From Aquila chrysaetos chrysaetos (Eukaryota; Chordata; Aves; Accipitriformes; Accipitridae), in NCBI RefSeq assembly GCF_900496995.4, contig NW_024470402.1, positions 34,210 through 98,209 on the forward strand: a stretch of 64,000 nucleotides of DNA, given 5' to 3'. The position numbers were made by a program, and so were the translations under genes. The notes under the pieces are model-generated. The model made no database searches. It saw only the letters and a list, made by a program, of their open reading frames with translations, and was not told where the DNA came from. Within the stretch, counting starts at the first letter, position 1; each line of letters begins with the position of its first letter. Shown here piece by piece: positions 1 through 11,949 of the stretch.

Positions 1-37
1 CTGTGGGGCGGGGGCGGGGGGACAGCCCCGGGCGGGC

Positions 38-53
38 CCGCCAGGGGGCGCTG
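38..53 (+). promoter_or_regulatory. CTCF-like core motif 3' of a V segment
   Basis: The plus strand reads CCGCCAGGGGGCGCTG, close to the published CTCF core CCASYAGRGGGCRS. The matching V exon and RSS lie just left of the window; at the three other copies this motif sits about 56 bp past the RSS nonamer. Binding is inferred from the motif only. Confidence 0.5.
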
Positions 54-59
54 CCGCTC

Positions 60-180
60 CGCCCGCCCGCCCCCTCGCCCGCCCCCCCGCCCGGCCCCCC
101 CCCCCCCCAGTCTCGCCCGGGCTTCCCCCGCCCCCGCCCGCCCGGCACCGGCACCGGCACCGGCACCCCCCCCCCTGCCC
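60..180 (+). repeat. GC-rich low-complexity tract
   Basis: Runs of C followed by a short GGCACC hexamer array (about 141-168). The same tract follows the V segments at 19.6, 47.8 and 61.7 kb with different lengths. It belongs to the CpG-rich 3' flank of this V family. Confidence 0.7.
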
Positions 181-2540
181 CCACCCACGCAGACAGAAAT
201 CCCCCGCGAGAGCGGGGAGGAATCGCGACCGCAGCGGCGGCGGGGGCCGGCGGTGCCCGGGAAGGAGCGCTTGCAGCCGCCGTCCCCGCTGGCTCCCGGC
301 GAGGAGCAGCGCCTTTCTGCTCTGCCCAGGGAGGCGGGCAGCAGAGATCCTCCTGCCCACGGGCAGCCCTCGGTCCTGCCGCAGGGACCGGCCACTGCTG
401 ACACGGGACATGCAGGGCCTCTTCTCGGGCGTCTGACTTGCCCCACTGGGATAGCCAAGGGAGCCCTGAGCAGGTGCTCCCCTCTGCTCTGTAAGCACAG
501 GGACTCCCCTGCGAAGTTGCTAATGCGAAACTTGACTTAGAAAACAACACCCGGAAGGGGTTCCACATTTTGTTTCTTTCTCCTCTGCCCAACAGAAAAC
601 TGCTGGAGGCTGCATTTCTGGGGTGTGCATTTCTGGGATCTAGTTTGTCCCTCTGTGCACATGCCTCTTGTCATGCTAAGTCTGTTTTGGAAAGCAAAGA
701 GCTGCTCCTGGAGAGGAGAAGCTGTGGGGGAAGCTGAGAAAAGCAGCCATGATGGCAGGCCAACATATTCCCATTACTGGAGTGATGTCACCTGAGTCGG
801 CCATGACAGTTGGCAGCGAGGCCTTCTGACGTGACAAAGAAAGTTCAAGCTCAGTGGAAGAGAGGGAGTGGGGAATATGTCCAAAGCAGAGATGTGCCAT
901 GGGGAAAGAGGAGGAGGCAAAGAGTTGGAGGCACCTGGAGAAAAGTGTCTCTGTGAGGGTACTGGAAGGTGGATGAGAAGCCCCATTCCCCCCTGGACGG
1001 GGTAAGAATGCTAAGATTTGGATCCCACCTGGAGGTGGAATTCAGGTCTGCCCTCAAGGCTGACTGTACACGAAGACCCTGAGAGAGGTTTCAGGGTCTT
1101 GTAGGAAAACACAGGACATCTTGGGAGGGCAAAACAGATAAATATGCTGGAATACTGGGGCACAAAACTAACTCCTTCCAGAATGACATTTCAAGTGAGC
1201 TGAGTGCTTTTTTCACACGCACCTTACATCTGAAACTGATTGTTCCTTTGGCCATCTTTCCATTTTCTTTTCATGTTTGTAACATCTCAGGCGGTCCTTG
1301 ACCATGAATGCCATGGTTTAGTGTTGCTGCAGGTGCTTGCAGGGAGACACTTCAAAGACTGAGCTCAGCAGGGGCTTTCCCCCAGAGCCTTCACTCAAAA
1401 GACCCAGTCTTGTCTGGGGACAGGAGCCTTTCAGCACCTTGAGGGAACTCGCACACCTGAGGAACTTCGGCCAGAGGTCACTGTAAAGGTGTGTGAAGGT
1501 GAGAGCTGCTGGCTCGCTAAGGCTGTCAGCTCAAGCCCCTTTTTCCTTTCAAAGGGAAGAACAAGTAAAAGGGAAGTGGAGAAACAAAGCACACAATGAC
1601 CACCGGATCTCTCAGTAAGTGATAAGGAAGACAAGGAGGGAGACCAGAGCTCTTCAGCCGCTAATTGATGGGGTCATGAGGAAACTGCAGGCGTGGCTCT
1701 GGCAGTGGGTCATCCTGAGTTTTATAACGATTATGGATGTTTGAGGGGGGTCCTGCAGGATTAGGCTATGCCTTATTAAGGAATGCTTAGGAGAGGGGTC
1801 AGGTGTGGGGGGGAAAGAGAGTCCTGGAGAGGTGTAAGAAGAGGCAAAAGAGGGGAGGAGGAAGGCTAAAAGGAGGTAGCTGCCACCTAAGCAGGGGACT
1901 TGTCAGTGCACTTGCTGGGATGAGCCCTGTGCCTGATCAGTAAAGTCGGAAAACTGGAGGGACCGCATTGCACGTGTATGTCTGAGAGGTGAAAGGCCCG
2001 GTGACTGGAGGGACCTCAGTGTGTTTTCTCCTTTTAATTTGTGAATTGAACCTGATGTTGCATGGGTGTGTATGGCATTTGGGTAGGGTATTTCAAGCTG
2101 GCCTGGGCAGTGAGTTGGAGGAAAATCTGTATCTAAAGTGTGAGCCAGAGGTGGGTAAGGGAGCCCAAGGCCAGCACATGGATGATAGGCTGATATTACC
2201 AAGACATGGCCTTGTTTGAGGGATCCCGGAATGTGGGGGTGATTGTGAGAGGAGAGGGTGCTTGCATGCATCTGTTTGCTAGTGAACATCAGGCTGGCCT
2301 ATCTAGAGAGAAGAAGACGACCCAGGTGGTGGGTGAGAGGGCCCAGGCTCCAGGCAGGGCTATTAGAAGGGCTGAAGGCCCATGCTGATATTTGAGGGAT
2401 GCAGGACTGTGGGCGTGCTTGTGACTGCAGAGGGCGAGGCGGGGTGTGTTTTCAGTAGGGGACTGTGTGTCACAGGCATACTGGGGACAGTCAAGTGAGG
2501 GTCCACTTAGATGATGAATACACTGGAGCATCTCCTATAT
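181..2540. other. V 3' flank and intergenic DNA, no gene seen
   Basis: Conserved in A2 (20,110-22,447) and in A3 to the end of the window. The first ~350 bp are CpG-rich; the rest is ordinary non-coding sequence with short frames that the indels between copies break. I see no splice-delimited V exon, RNA gene or long conserved frame here. Confidence 0.6.
781..790 (+). promoter_or_regulatory. CRE/TCR-promoter-like decamer
   Basis: AGTGATGTCA matches the decamer known from TCR V-beta promoters (a CREB/ATF site). It is conserved at 20,711-20,720 and 62,874-62,883. No leader exon follows within the usual distance, so it may be a relic or chance. Confidence 0.25.
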
Positions 2541-2905
2541 GCAGAAAGGCCAAGCGAGCTGGGAGTGTTCAGCAGAGAGAAGTCTCAGGGGAGATGTCAT
2601 CAATGTGCACAAATACCTGAAGGGAGGCTGTGAAGATGGAGCCAGGCTCTTCTCCAGGGTGTCCAGTGACGGGACAAGAGGCATTTGGCACAAGCTGAAA
2701 GGAGGCTCTGTCTGAACTCCAGGAAACCCTTTTTCACTGGGAGAGTGAGGGAGCACTGACACAGGATGCGCAGAGAGGTCATGGAGTCTCCAGCCTTGGA
2801 GGTTCTCAAAATCCGCCTGGTCATAGTCCTTCACAACCAGCTCTAGGTCACCCTTCCTGAGGTGGGGTTTGGACCCAATGACGTCCAGTGGCCTCTTCCA
2901 AATTT
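2541..2905 (+). mobile_element. CR1 LINE 3'-end fragment
   Basis: The text follows the avian CR1 3' end, including the typical run of phrases around a variant ~GTGACGGGACAAGAGGC (2,667-2,683). Only the 3' UTR and the last ORF2 codons remain. A second, more decayed CR1-like stretch follows at about 2,930-3,115. The A2 counterpart is at 22,448-22,816. Confidence 0.75.
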
Positions 2906-4532
2906 AACAGTTCTGTGTTTCTCTAACACAAGACATGAGGAGGGTCTGAGAGAACTGGACTTCTTCAGCCTTCAAAAGAGAGCTTAAGAGAGAGCTTTTT
3001 GATGCTTCGAACACTTGACTGGAGGATGAAGGGCCAGATGGAACCAAACTCTTCTTGAGCACAGTGATAGAGCAAAAGGCAAGGGGCACGTTCCGGAACA
3101 GGGGAAACTGCTACTAGAAATTTGGAATTGTGGGGTTTTTTAATGATGAGGGTGGAGCGTGATTGTAGATAGATCCCAGTAAGAATGGGACTCTGGCTCC
3201 ACAGAGTGTTGATTAAAATACCGTTAATTGGAGGTAACACCAGAAGGTAAAAGGGGATAGCACAGGTGACGTTATGCCCCTTCAGATACTGGAAACCCTG
3301 AGTTATGGAGCATGAGGTGGAGCTCGAGTTGGGGTTTAGCACATAGTGCAAATCCTGCCCATGCTGAGACTGGCTGGCTTTGTCATCTTTTAAGTTTTCA
3401 TGGGATTTTCTTAGAAATAGACCACTCCTAATTTCTACTGTTCAGCAGAAGGACGTTTATAAGAAAGCACAGTGCTTCACTCCTAGATGAAGACAAGGAC
3501 GGGCTCATGGCAATGTTGCCGAGTTTGCCAAGTGATATATACAGCTCAGCACAGCACAGGCCTGTGCCTACTCAGGTTAGGTTAACTTAACGATAACGAA
3601 GAGTTGGTTATCTCTGCCATGACTGGTGTGTGGGGTGGCTTTGGAGTTAATGTGGAAAGGGGGTGGGAGTAGGGGTCCCCACCTGCCCATCCGCCACCCC
3701 TTCACGTGCCCTTTCATCTCTGGGGTGCAGAGCTACCCTATCCTCACCCCTCGCAGTGCAGCAATCCAATGTGTGCCCCATGAGCGCCCTGGGAGTAGTA
3801 GGTACCTACTGATCCCTCATCCTGTTTCCTGCTGACCCCTCACTCTTTCCCTATGGAATAAATGATCCTTGTCAACTCTGGGTTTGTGGCATCTCACGGT
3901 CCCGTTGGAGCCAGGTTGCTCTCCCACACTGTGGGTTATCCCACCAGAATAAGACACAGCCAGAACCCCTGGGCTGCTGCACAGCAGGGTTCATCTCCTA
4001 GTGCTGGGGACTTGGAGGAGGGGACAACTTGCCTGTGTTGTTCTCAGGCAGCTGAGGAAGGAAAGTGAGGAAGTGACAGATATAGAGGAGACTTCTGTTT
4101 CCAGAAGAAATAGCAGTGTCCCTGGTGAGCTGAGGACCCCAGGGGAAGATGTGAAACTTAGTGGGGAAGAAACCCCTGTCCTCCCAAGTGGACCAGCACT
4201 GGGTGTGCAGAAGAGCAGGTGATTCTAGCTGGGGAGGTGTGGACTCCACTGTGAGCTGCCCAGGAACAGCCTCTTCCCATGCCTGGGGACCACAGGGACC
4301 CCCATGGTGGAAATGTTCAGAATGCCATTGGCTGAGTGAGCCACAGGTGTTGCTGCTGGAGGAGGGAGACACCCAGGAGGAGCATTTCAGGCACAGGAAG
4401 GACAGATAATTTCTCTTTCCCGCTTCTTCCTTTGCTCCCCCAGCAGAGTTGTTTCTGGCAGCTCTGTTATCTCGGGGCTGGGACGTGGTTTTCTGACTCT
4501 CTCACTCAGCAAACAGGCAGGTTGGTCTCAGC
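2906..4532. other. Intergenic DNA upstream of the orphan V leader
   Basis: Apart from the CR1-like remnant near 2,930-3,115 I see no gene. The last ~250 bp resemble the sequence upstream of the TRAV leader at 8,792, so they are probably old V promoter DNA. Confidence 0.5.
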
Positions 4533-4581
4533 ATGCACCTCGGACATCTCATCCTCACTGTCTTCGTGGGGTAACTGCCAG
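4533..4581 (+). pseudogene. Orphan TRAV leader exon (L1) with in-frame stop
   Basis: ATG followed by a hydrophobic leader (MHLGHLILTVFVG) ending at a GTAAGT donor. It is the same length and phase (49 nt) as the L1 of the TRAV gene at 8,792. Codon 14 is TAA. The intron sequence that follows resembles the 8,841+ intron for some hundreds of bases but then runs into the CA-rich tract, and no V exon or RSS is found before the next leader. This is a relic of a duplicated TRAV gene that lost its V exon. Confidence 0.75.
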
Positions 4582-5212
4582 GTAAGTCCTGGCTTTCTAT
4601 AAACACATACTACTTCTTCTCCCAAGGAAACCCTTGCCAGCCTTATCAGGATCATGCAGAGAACTACTCTTGACTGACAGGAAAACGCTGGGAAATAGCC
4701 GCTCCCATTTGTGGTTTTGCAATAGTTCTCTCAAGGTGCTGCTACTGTTGGAAACAAGATTTGAGCAGAGAGGAGAGATACCTCAGAGCCCTTCTCCTGC
4801 TTTTCCCTCCCCTGCAAGCCCTCTCTCTCTGCCTCTCTCTTCTGATCCACCTGCTGTCACTGTAGATCTCAGCTCTCTCTGCACTCCCATATTTCTCCCT
4901 TTCCACCACAAATTAGCAGATCCTGTCCAAGCTGTGACAGGGACTTCAAAGGTCTCATCTCACGGACAAGAATTGGGTGTCCCATTCTGCCTCCTGGCTG
5001 GCACATGACTGTCATGGCTGCCAGTTTTCTCCTGGTTGCCAACACAGCCAGCGCTCCCTTTTTCAAGCTCAGCATTGTGTGTACTCAGGGAGCTAGGAGC
5101 CCTCAGAGATGACAGGGATGGGGAAGTAGGATGAATCTTTTCGCCACAGCTCCATGGACCCCTCAACCTGCGGGAGGGATGCTGGTCCCGGTACATGGTG
5201 CTCAGGCATGAC

Positions 5213-5640
5213 AGGCTTGAAAACACGTGTGCATGCACATCCATATGTAGATGCACACATCTTAACCCTCCAGGACATGTCGTCACATAAATGTTCACAT
5301 GTGCTTATACGCACCTGCACACTCACACTTGCATGTAGATATATATGCAAGCGCCGGTACGAACACAGATATAGACGTGCTTATCTGCACACAATATGCC
5401 CACCCACATACACTCACATGCACACTCAAAACACACACTGACTTTCTCACCTGCACAAACGTGCATGTACACAAACAGAGGCACAGACACAGACAGAAAT
5501 GCACTTGTTTACACACACATTGGCAGACACTCACTCTCACATGTGCAGTTGCAAATGCACACACAAATGCAAACACATAGGCACAAATACGCCCACAAGA
5601 ACAGACAGATGCACAGGCACACAAGGAAGCACAGCCTCCC
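5213..5640 (+). repeat. CA/TG-rich degenerate tract
   Basis: About 430 bp of irregular alternating purine/pyrimidine, rich in CACA, CATG and ACAC. It yields misleading Cys- or His-rich open frames on both strands. The copy at 25,128-25,555 differs at only a few bases. Confidence 0.85.
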
Positions 5641-6689
5641 CCAACATTCCAATGACCAGGACTCCACCAGCCAGCTCTCTGCCTCTGTGCCCCTCACCTT
5701 TAGGCAAGTCCTTGAAAGCCCAGTGCTAAAAGTTACATCAGGCACCAGATGTCCCTGGTGGATTTCATGACAGCAAAGGGCTTTTCTGGGCTGAACGAAA
5801 GTAGTTCAATCAGTTGTGTTCTCATCAGAGGCGAGAGAGAAGGTGTATTGGGGTCCAGGCTGCTGGGTCTTTTTTGGACATTCAGCCTGTTCACATGTGA
5901 AGTCCATTCATGAGAGACAAAGTCAAAGCTAGAGACAATCCCTACTGCTGCAGCTCCAGGAGTTCCCCACCTAACAAGGCAAAGGAATCCCAAAGTCTGA
6001 CAAGATCCAGCCGATCCCTGGTGATCGCTGTAGGGCAGTCATGGAGGTCTGGGACCAGTTCCATCTTCAAAGCAGGGAGAGGTGCTGCCCTGACATGCTC
6101 ACACATCAGCAAAGGGTTGTGTGTCTGAGCTGAGCCAGATGGCCTGCAGCTGCAAATGCTGAGGCTGGGACACCAGAAAGGAAGCTGGCCTGATGAGGTT
6201 GCCTTAAGATAAGTACCCTCTTTTCAAAAGCCAAACTAGTATTAATCAGCAGGTGGCATCCGGAGGAGATTGCAAACTGCCTGAGCCAAGCCCTAACATC
6301 TGTCAGTTAACCTGGCTCCTTAGAGCTCATGGAGCTGCACTGCTGGAGAAGTCTGTCTCTGTGTCGCCTTTTAGCACTGGAGCAGTCCCCAGAGCCACGG
6401 GCGTGGTGGCAGGAGGCTGTGCCCAGCACTGCACAGGCACCAGGAGAAAAAGCCTTGTGCCCTGAGAGTCTCCTAGAAGGGCTGTTTTTTTCCAAGTGTC
6501 CTCACCTGGTCTGGAAGGCTCCTATTCAGGTCCCCCCCAGCTGTGACATGCCTCCCTTGGAAGGAGTCCAGCTCCTAACTATGCTCTGCAAGTGCAGCAT
6601 CAGGAAGGAAGGTGCCAGCCCCATGGGTTTGTTAGCAATCTTCTCAGAAAGCAGCTGCAACATCGCTTAGGGTAGTCAGCTGCTGCTGT
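5641..6689. other. Intergenic DNA, no gene seen
   Basis: Non-coding sequence shared with A2 (25,556-26,609). No recognisable V exon, RSS or repeat family. Confidence 0.5.
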
Positions 6690-6900
6690 AGTAAGGAAGA
6701 AAATTTTTACGATAAGGGTGGTGAGTCACTGGAATGGGTTGCCCAGAGAAGTTGTGGATGCCCCGTCCTTGGAAGTGTTCGTGGTCAGGCTGGACGGGGC
6801 TTTGAGCAACCTGATCGAGTGAGAGATGTCCCCCCATGGCGGGGGGTCGGCCTCGATGGTCTTTCAAGGTCCCTTCCAACCCACCCATTCTAGGAGTCTC
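6690..6900 (+). mobile_element. CR1 LINE 3'-end fragment
   Basis: A standard CR1 tail: an ORF2 C-terminal segment (one-base homology with the phrase for 'ggaatgggttgcccagagaa'), then the 3' UTR ending in ttccaaccc..ATTCTA. It abuts a relic of V 3'-flank sequence, so the insertion probably replaced a V exon. A2 copy at 26,610-26,818. Confidence 0.8.
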
Positions 6901-7030
6901 TGACAGCCCGAGACATGCCCGCCAGGGAGCGCTGCTGCTCTGCTCGCCGGGGCCACCTTGCCCCACCCAGCCCCTCCCGGCCCCGGGCCCCGGGGCGCTT
7001 CCCCTGCCGCCAGGCATTGTCATCAGCATC
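6901..7030 (+). other. Relic of a V-segment 3' flank with CTCF-like motif
   Basis: This GC-rich stretch aligns loosely with the flank of the CpG-rich V family. It keeps CCGCCAGGGAGCGCTG (6,919-6,934) and the following GC-rich text. No V exon precedes it, only the CR1 tail. A2 has the same relic, with the motif at 26,836-26,851. Confidence 0.45.
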
Positions 7031-8791
7031 AGCACTGCCGCCGGCATCGAGCATCGCCATGGCAGTCGGCATCCAGCTTCTTCCGAGCTTCTCCATCGTT
7101 TCCCACCACGGGATCTCTTCCGGTCCTCGGAAGCCATCCCGCAGAGTCAGGGCTTTGAGCCCAACACAGACACGAGACAATGACGTAGAGGTGACTGAAA
7201 CCCTCAGGCTTTCTCCATAGGTCCCAGACCATGAGGCTGTTGTAGAGCATTTGGCTCCACAGCAAATGCAGAGCCTTTTGGTGTGCAGGTGAAGTCCCAG
7301 AGATGGGATGCAAGCTTGGACGCGCCTAGTGTCCGATACACGTTGGGGGCTCAAGGGGTGCCAAGGTCATGTGTCAGAGGCGGTCAGAAAGAGGATTGCT
7401 TTGTTGCCTAAAGGGGTCGAAGGTCTGAGGTTTGCTGAAGCCGAAAGCCGTCCACTGACCAGAAAGATTTCTGTCCCGCTGGTCCCCAGGGAAGCCTGCA
7501 TGGCTCTAGTAGCTCACTCAGCTGTTCAAGGTCCATGCTCCCGGGCTGCAGAAGCAGAGAGGAAGACCTGGTTTCCGCAACGGCAGAGGCCCCTGTCCTG
7601 AACTGGCCAAGGACGCCTTCTCCAGGCGTTCCTTGGATGGGCTTCCAACAAGCCAGGTTGCGTGCTTGCCTCAGCGGTGGTGTCTGGGAGGCCAGGGCAG
7701 CACAAGCAGCTGTGCCCTTGTAGGAAATCAGACCAACTGCACTCTGAGATGTGTTTTTGAAAAGGTAGCCAGCCAGGGAGGTGATCCTTCTCCTCTGTCA
7801 CTCATGAGACCCTGCCTGGAGTCTTTTTATTTCTCACTTTTTTTTGACCCTGAAAATTCTCAAGTACTGGAATGCACTGTTCACAGATATTTTACAGGCT
7901 CATGACAGGCACAGCCCTGAGCAGCCTGATCTAATGAGACCTGCTCTGAGCAGGGACTTGGAGTGGGTGATCTGCAGAGGACCTATCCACCCTAAATTGT
8001 GCTATGGTAAGAGTAAAAATAGCGTGGCTACAAGGATTTGTTAAAGGCTACAAGGAAGGAGAGGTCAAATGCAGATCCTACTTGTTTTGAGGAAACCAAG
8101 AATGGAAGGGTTATGGTCAAGTGAAAGGACTGTTTATTTGCATTTGAGTGGGTTTTTTTTTTTCCCCCAACAAGCTTTTCAGCAGCTGATTTCTGAGATT
8201 TATGAGATGGGATGGGCAGTGTGGCTAGAAACGTCGTTTATTGGTTCCTGAGATATCTTCTCCTGAATAGAGGGAGAAAGTCCACAGTGCCTGGAGGGGC
8301 TGAGTGGGACAGTTGGTGTCTGCAGGGTGTGGGGTTGTTGACCATTGTGTTTGTGATTGCTGCAGCCTTGGGGTGTGCTGAGAGGAGCTTGGGGCACCAT
8401 ACAGGAGCCAGGAGAGGCCAACTCAGCCACGGTCTTGAGGCTGGTGAAACAGGAGGCACGAGGCATCAAGGAGAGAGAGACTCCCAAGATGTTGCACAGG
8501 AGGATGTGTCAGCGAGCTTGGTCACCAGGTGCGTGTCTATCCCCCTTTGAACCCCTCACCTTGGAAAAGCAAAGGTGTTGTCTGCAGGAGCAACACGTGT
8601 CACTGCTGGAGGAGGGAGGACCACAGCATGGGCAATTCAAGCGTGCTAAGGAGAAGCATTTTGTCTTGCCTGTTTCATTCTTTGTTGCCCTTGCTGAGTC
8701 ATTTCCGGCAGCTGTGCTCTCTCAGGGCTCTTGGTGGGGCCGTGTGGCTTTTTTGAGTCTCTCTCACACATGCAGGAGGATTGGTCTCAGC
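7031..8791. other. TRAV upstream region with A1-only segment
   Basis: Holds the 7,396-7,728 segment missing from A2 and a weak CR1-like tail at ~7,893-8,010. An AP-1-like TGAGTCA joined to an ETS-like ATTTCCGG (8,695-8,708) lies ~90 bp before the TRAV start codon. No coding exon is seen before 8,792. Confidence 0.5.
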
Positions 8792-10089
8792 ATGCACCTC
8801 GGGTATCTCATCCTCGCTGCTTTCCTGAGGCAACCACTAGGTAAGCACTGCTTTGACCGAGGCTTGATTCCTCTTCCCCCCAGGAGACCCTCACCCCCTC
8901 AACAGTTCTCTGCAGGGAGCTGCTCGTGAATTATGGGCAAATGTTGGGGAACATCAGATCACACGGGTGGTTTTGCACCTGCTTTCTCAAGATGCAGTTA
9001 CCGATGGAAAAGAAAAATGGGACCAAGAAGAAGCCTCTCCTCTCCCGATCATCTTAGACCCCTGCCCTTCCTTTTCTCTTGCCAACCATCCACCTCTCTC
9101 TGCCTCTCTCTGCTGATCTGCCTGGGCCCAGCGTTTCACAGACATATGACTGCAGAAGCTCTTTTCTATCTCAGCAGTACCTATTTTCTGAGGCACAGGA
9201 CTTTTGAAAGATGATGCAGGGACATGAAAGCTCTCTCATCCCACTCTCATTCTTAGGGTGTCCCAGCATCTCTCCTGGCTGGCACATGTCATGCAGCATG
9301 CCCTGGCTATCCATTCCTCCTGTGTGATTGCAATGCCAGGGCTTCCTTTTCCCTCCCCTCCCTTAACCTTGGAGCCTTTTGAGAGCACAGGGAATGGGGG
9401 AGCAGGATGAAACTTCTCACAGGAGGTCCCGGGTCCCTCACCCTGCTGGAGGTGTCCTGCAGCCAGCACAGCAAGGCCAGGCACTACAGGCTCTTCCCTG
9501 GAGCCTCCAGGCAGTAGGAGGAGAGTGAGGATGGAAGACCTGGGTGAAAGCACAGCTCTCTCAGGGGGTATCCCTGTGGGAGGTTATTGGCATTACAGTG
9601 CTATGGGATCGACGCTGAGCTGAGGTCTCAGACCTCCTGCCCAAAGACACTCACCACCTTGCTGTTCCCACCCATGGGGGTCTTGCTGCAGAGCAAGACA
9701 CGGGGAACCTTCTCCTCTGGCACTTTGCATCCCCTCTTGTTTTGCATCTTGGAGCCTTTCCCTGCACAGCTGCTGACCCTTGCTTTCTTCCAGGCACCAT
9801 GGGGCAGACCACCGTCACCCAGCAAGAAGGACAAGTCACAGTCAAGGAGAGAGGCACCTTCCAAACAACCTGCACGTACCAGACTTCTGGCTTTAATAGA
9901 TTGCTCTGGTACCAGCAGAGGAAAGGCCAAGGTCCACAGCTTATCTCATATCAGGCAGCAGCTGGCCCCAGGCGGAAGTGGGCCGTCTCACCACGTTGCT
10001 GAACACACCGGGGAAGAACAGCCTTCTCCGGCTGGAGGAGAAGTCCGAGGTCTCTGACGCTGCCGTTGTACCCTCTGTGCTGTGCAGGA
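8792..10089 (+). pseudogene. TRAV gene, A1 copy, frame broken as assembled
   Basis: L1 is 8,792-8,840 (16 codons + 1 nt, [16 protein letters not shown]) with a GTAAGC donor. The V exon starts at 9,794 after TTCTTCCAG. The leader-to-V frame is correct here ([14 protein letters not shown]), with the first Cys, then [13 protein letters not shown]. From about 9,974 one-base insertions relative to the A2 copy (AAGTGGG, GAGAAGTCC, GCCGTTG, CCCTC) break the frame through FR3 and the YLCAV end. The RSS at 10,090 is intact. Because the same kind of indel occurs in non-coding DNA around it, consensus error is as likely as true decay. CDR1 differs strongly from the A2 copy. Confidence 0.75.
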
Positions 10090-10128
10090 CACCCTGGTGC
10101 AGGAAGCTTCCTTGGCTGTGCAACAAGC
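10090..10128 (+). other. 23-RSS of the A1 TRAV segment
   Basis: Heptamer CACCCTG (10,090-10,096), 23-bp spacer, nonamer GCAACAAGC (10,120-10,128). Five of seven and six of nine bases match the consensus. A 23-bp spacer is correct for TRAV. Confidence 0.7.
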
Positions 10129-11949
10129 CAGGGGAGAGAGGGCATTGGTTTGTGTGAGGCTGAGCTTTGGGGGAAGGGGGCCCTCAGCTCTCCCCTGGCT
10201 TGTTGCTTGCCCTGTACACCCAGAGCTCTGCAGGTCAAAAATCCTCTTCCAGGAGAGGACAGTGTCAGTGGCCTCGAGAGGAAGAAGAGGTGGTGAACGA
10301 GTCTCAGGTTCCCTCGTTTTCACCGTGGGTTACTGCAGGGTGATTCTGCCCATGGCTTTGGAGAAGTGTATGGGCAATGTAGCTGAGGGGTTGGGACCCG
10401 CTTGTGCATGCTTCCCTGCTGCTCTTAACTTTCTGGTTTTGTCTCTACTGCACGTTGCTTCTTCAGGTATTCCTGCAAACCTGTTCCTTAGAGTACCTGC
10501 TGCCGGATGTGTCCCTCAGAGGTCAGAGTTGAAAGTAAGAGCAAAAATGTAAATAACATGCCACAGGAACAACGCTCCTTCCAGGAATTACTGATTACAC
10601 AACAATTTTGGAAAAATACTCAGACTACTCTGTGGCTCCTCCCGTTGCTGCATGCCTACGTGCTGTGATCCAGAGGACCTGCTGTCCCGCAGTGCACTCT
10701 GCCGGTCCTTGGAGGCCTCCTCATGCCCTGCCTCGCTGGGCTTTCCCCAGCCCTGCCTCATTTCTTTGCAGTGGGACCCAGGCTGTACAAAACTCTGTAC
10801 AAGAGCACAGTGGGGGGAAGAGACCGCCAGGCAGAGGTGGCTGCAACAGGCCCTGCCAGGAGAAGAGCCAGCTTTGAGGAAAGCTGCTTTCATGCTTGGC
10901 AGAAGGCCAGGCACCACAGAGCAGCAATGGGGGCTTGGGCACTGGCTGCTGTCCTTGGCTCCCTGTCTGGTGGGAGCTGGGGCTGTGTGAGAAGCATGAG
11001 GACACCTGGGTGTGGCCTGGCCAGGCTGATTTCAACATCAGCCTGTGAGTCACCTTAGCCCTGCACAGCTTGTAACTGCGGGGCTGTGCAGGCACTGTTT
11101 CGGGGCGGTGGAGGGTGTGTAGGTAGAATTCCCTTCTGCAACAGGTTTGTCAGCTGTTGCACCTCTCAGAGCCCTCCAGCACCACCCGGGCTCCTCACTG
11201 GGGGATAGCAGTGGTTGGGCTCCCCATCTTCGCAGGACCTGCTCTGAGGCCAAGGGGCCATACCTGAGCAGAGATGCCAGAATGCAGGGCCTGATCTCCC
11301 ACTGGCTGTGGAGGAGCTGAGGTATGTCCTTCCTCAGCTTCAAGAGGCAAGTGACTGCAAGGGACCATTGCCCTGGTCTCCCCACCCACCAACCCTATCC
11401 TCTGGACATGATGAAAGTTTCACTTGCGTCCTCACCCTTCTCCCCGCCACAACCAAAGGCAATGCCTTTCGTCCTTGGCACCATGAGACAATGTCCACCA
11501 AGAAAAGGATTACGTGGAGGCAGAGGCTGTGATGCGGAAAACTTTAATAACTCCGAAGAGGGAAGGGAGTTCAATTCTAGAGGAGGCTGCCGGTGCAGGG
11601 AGAGCAACAGCAGCTGCTGAAAGTCTGCGCCCATTGCCCATGGTGGAGATCCTGCAGGACATCCATTTACTTGCACCGCAGAGAGAGCGGGGTCAGCAGA
11701 TGCCCCAGGTTGGGTCTGGGGATCTTACGGCCCAGAAGAACAAAAGAAGACAAGAAAGAGATGGGAGGTAGTGGAAGGCAGGGGACTTTAGACTTTGGCC
11801 ATGTTTTCAGAGGGCCTCCGCTGCCCTCCTTTGGAAGGGCAGCACTGGATGTTCAGCCTCTCTGAAATGAATGGCCAGGAGCTCCGTCCTCACTTCAGCA
11901 TCAGCTGCTGGTTTTGGGGTGGTCCTTGTCCGGGCTGTCACCAGGGGCT
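10129..11949. other. Spacer and 3' flank of feather keratin K1
   Basis: Sequence typical of the 3' side of the keratin units; similar text occurs before the keratins at 39.9, 43.4 and 57.2 kb. The keratin poly(A) signal reads ATTAAA on the minus strand at 11,543-11,548. No other gene is seen. Confidence 0.55.

Noticed and set aside
5295-5624. Cys/Val-rich 109-aa frame resembling a secreted Cys-rich peptide
   Set aside because: A translation artefact of the CA/TG-rich tract.
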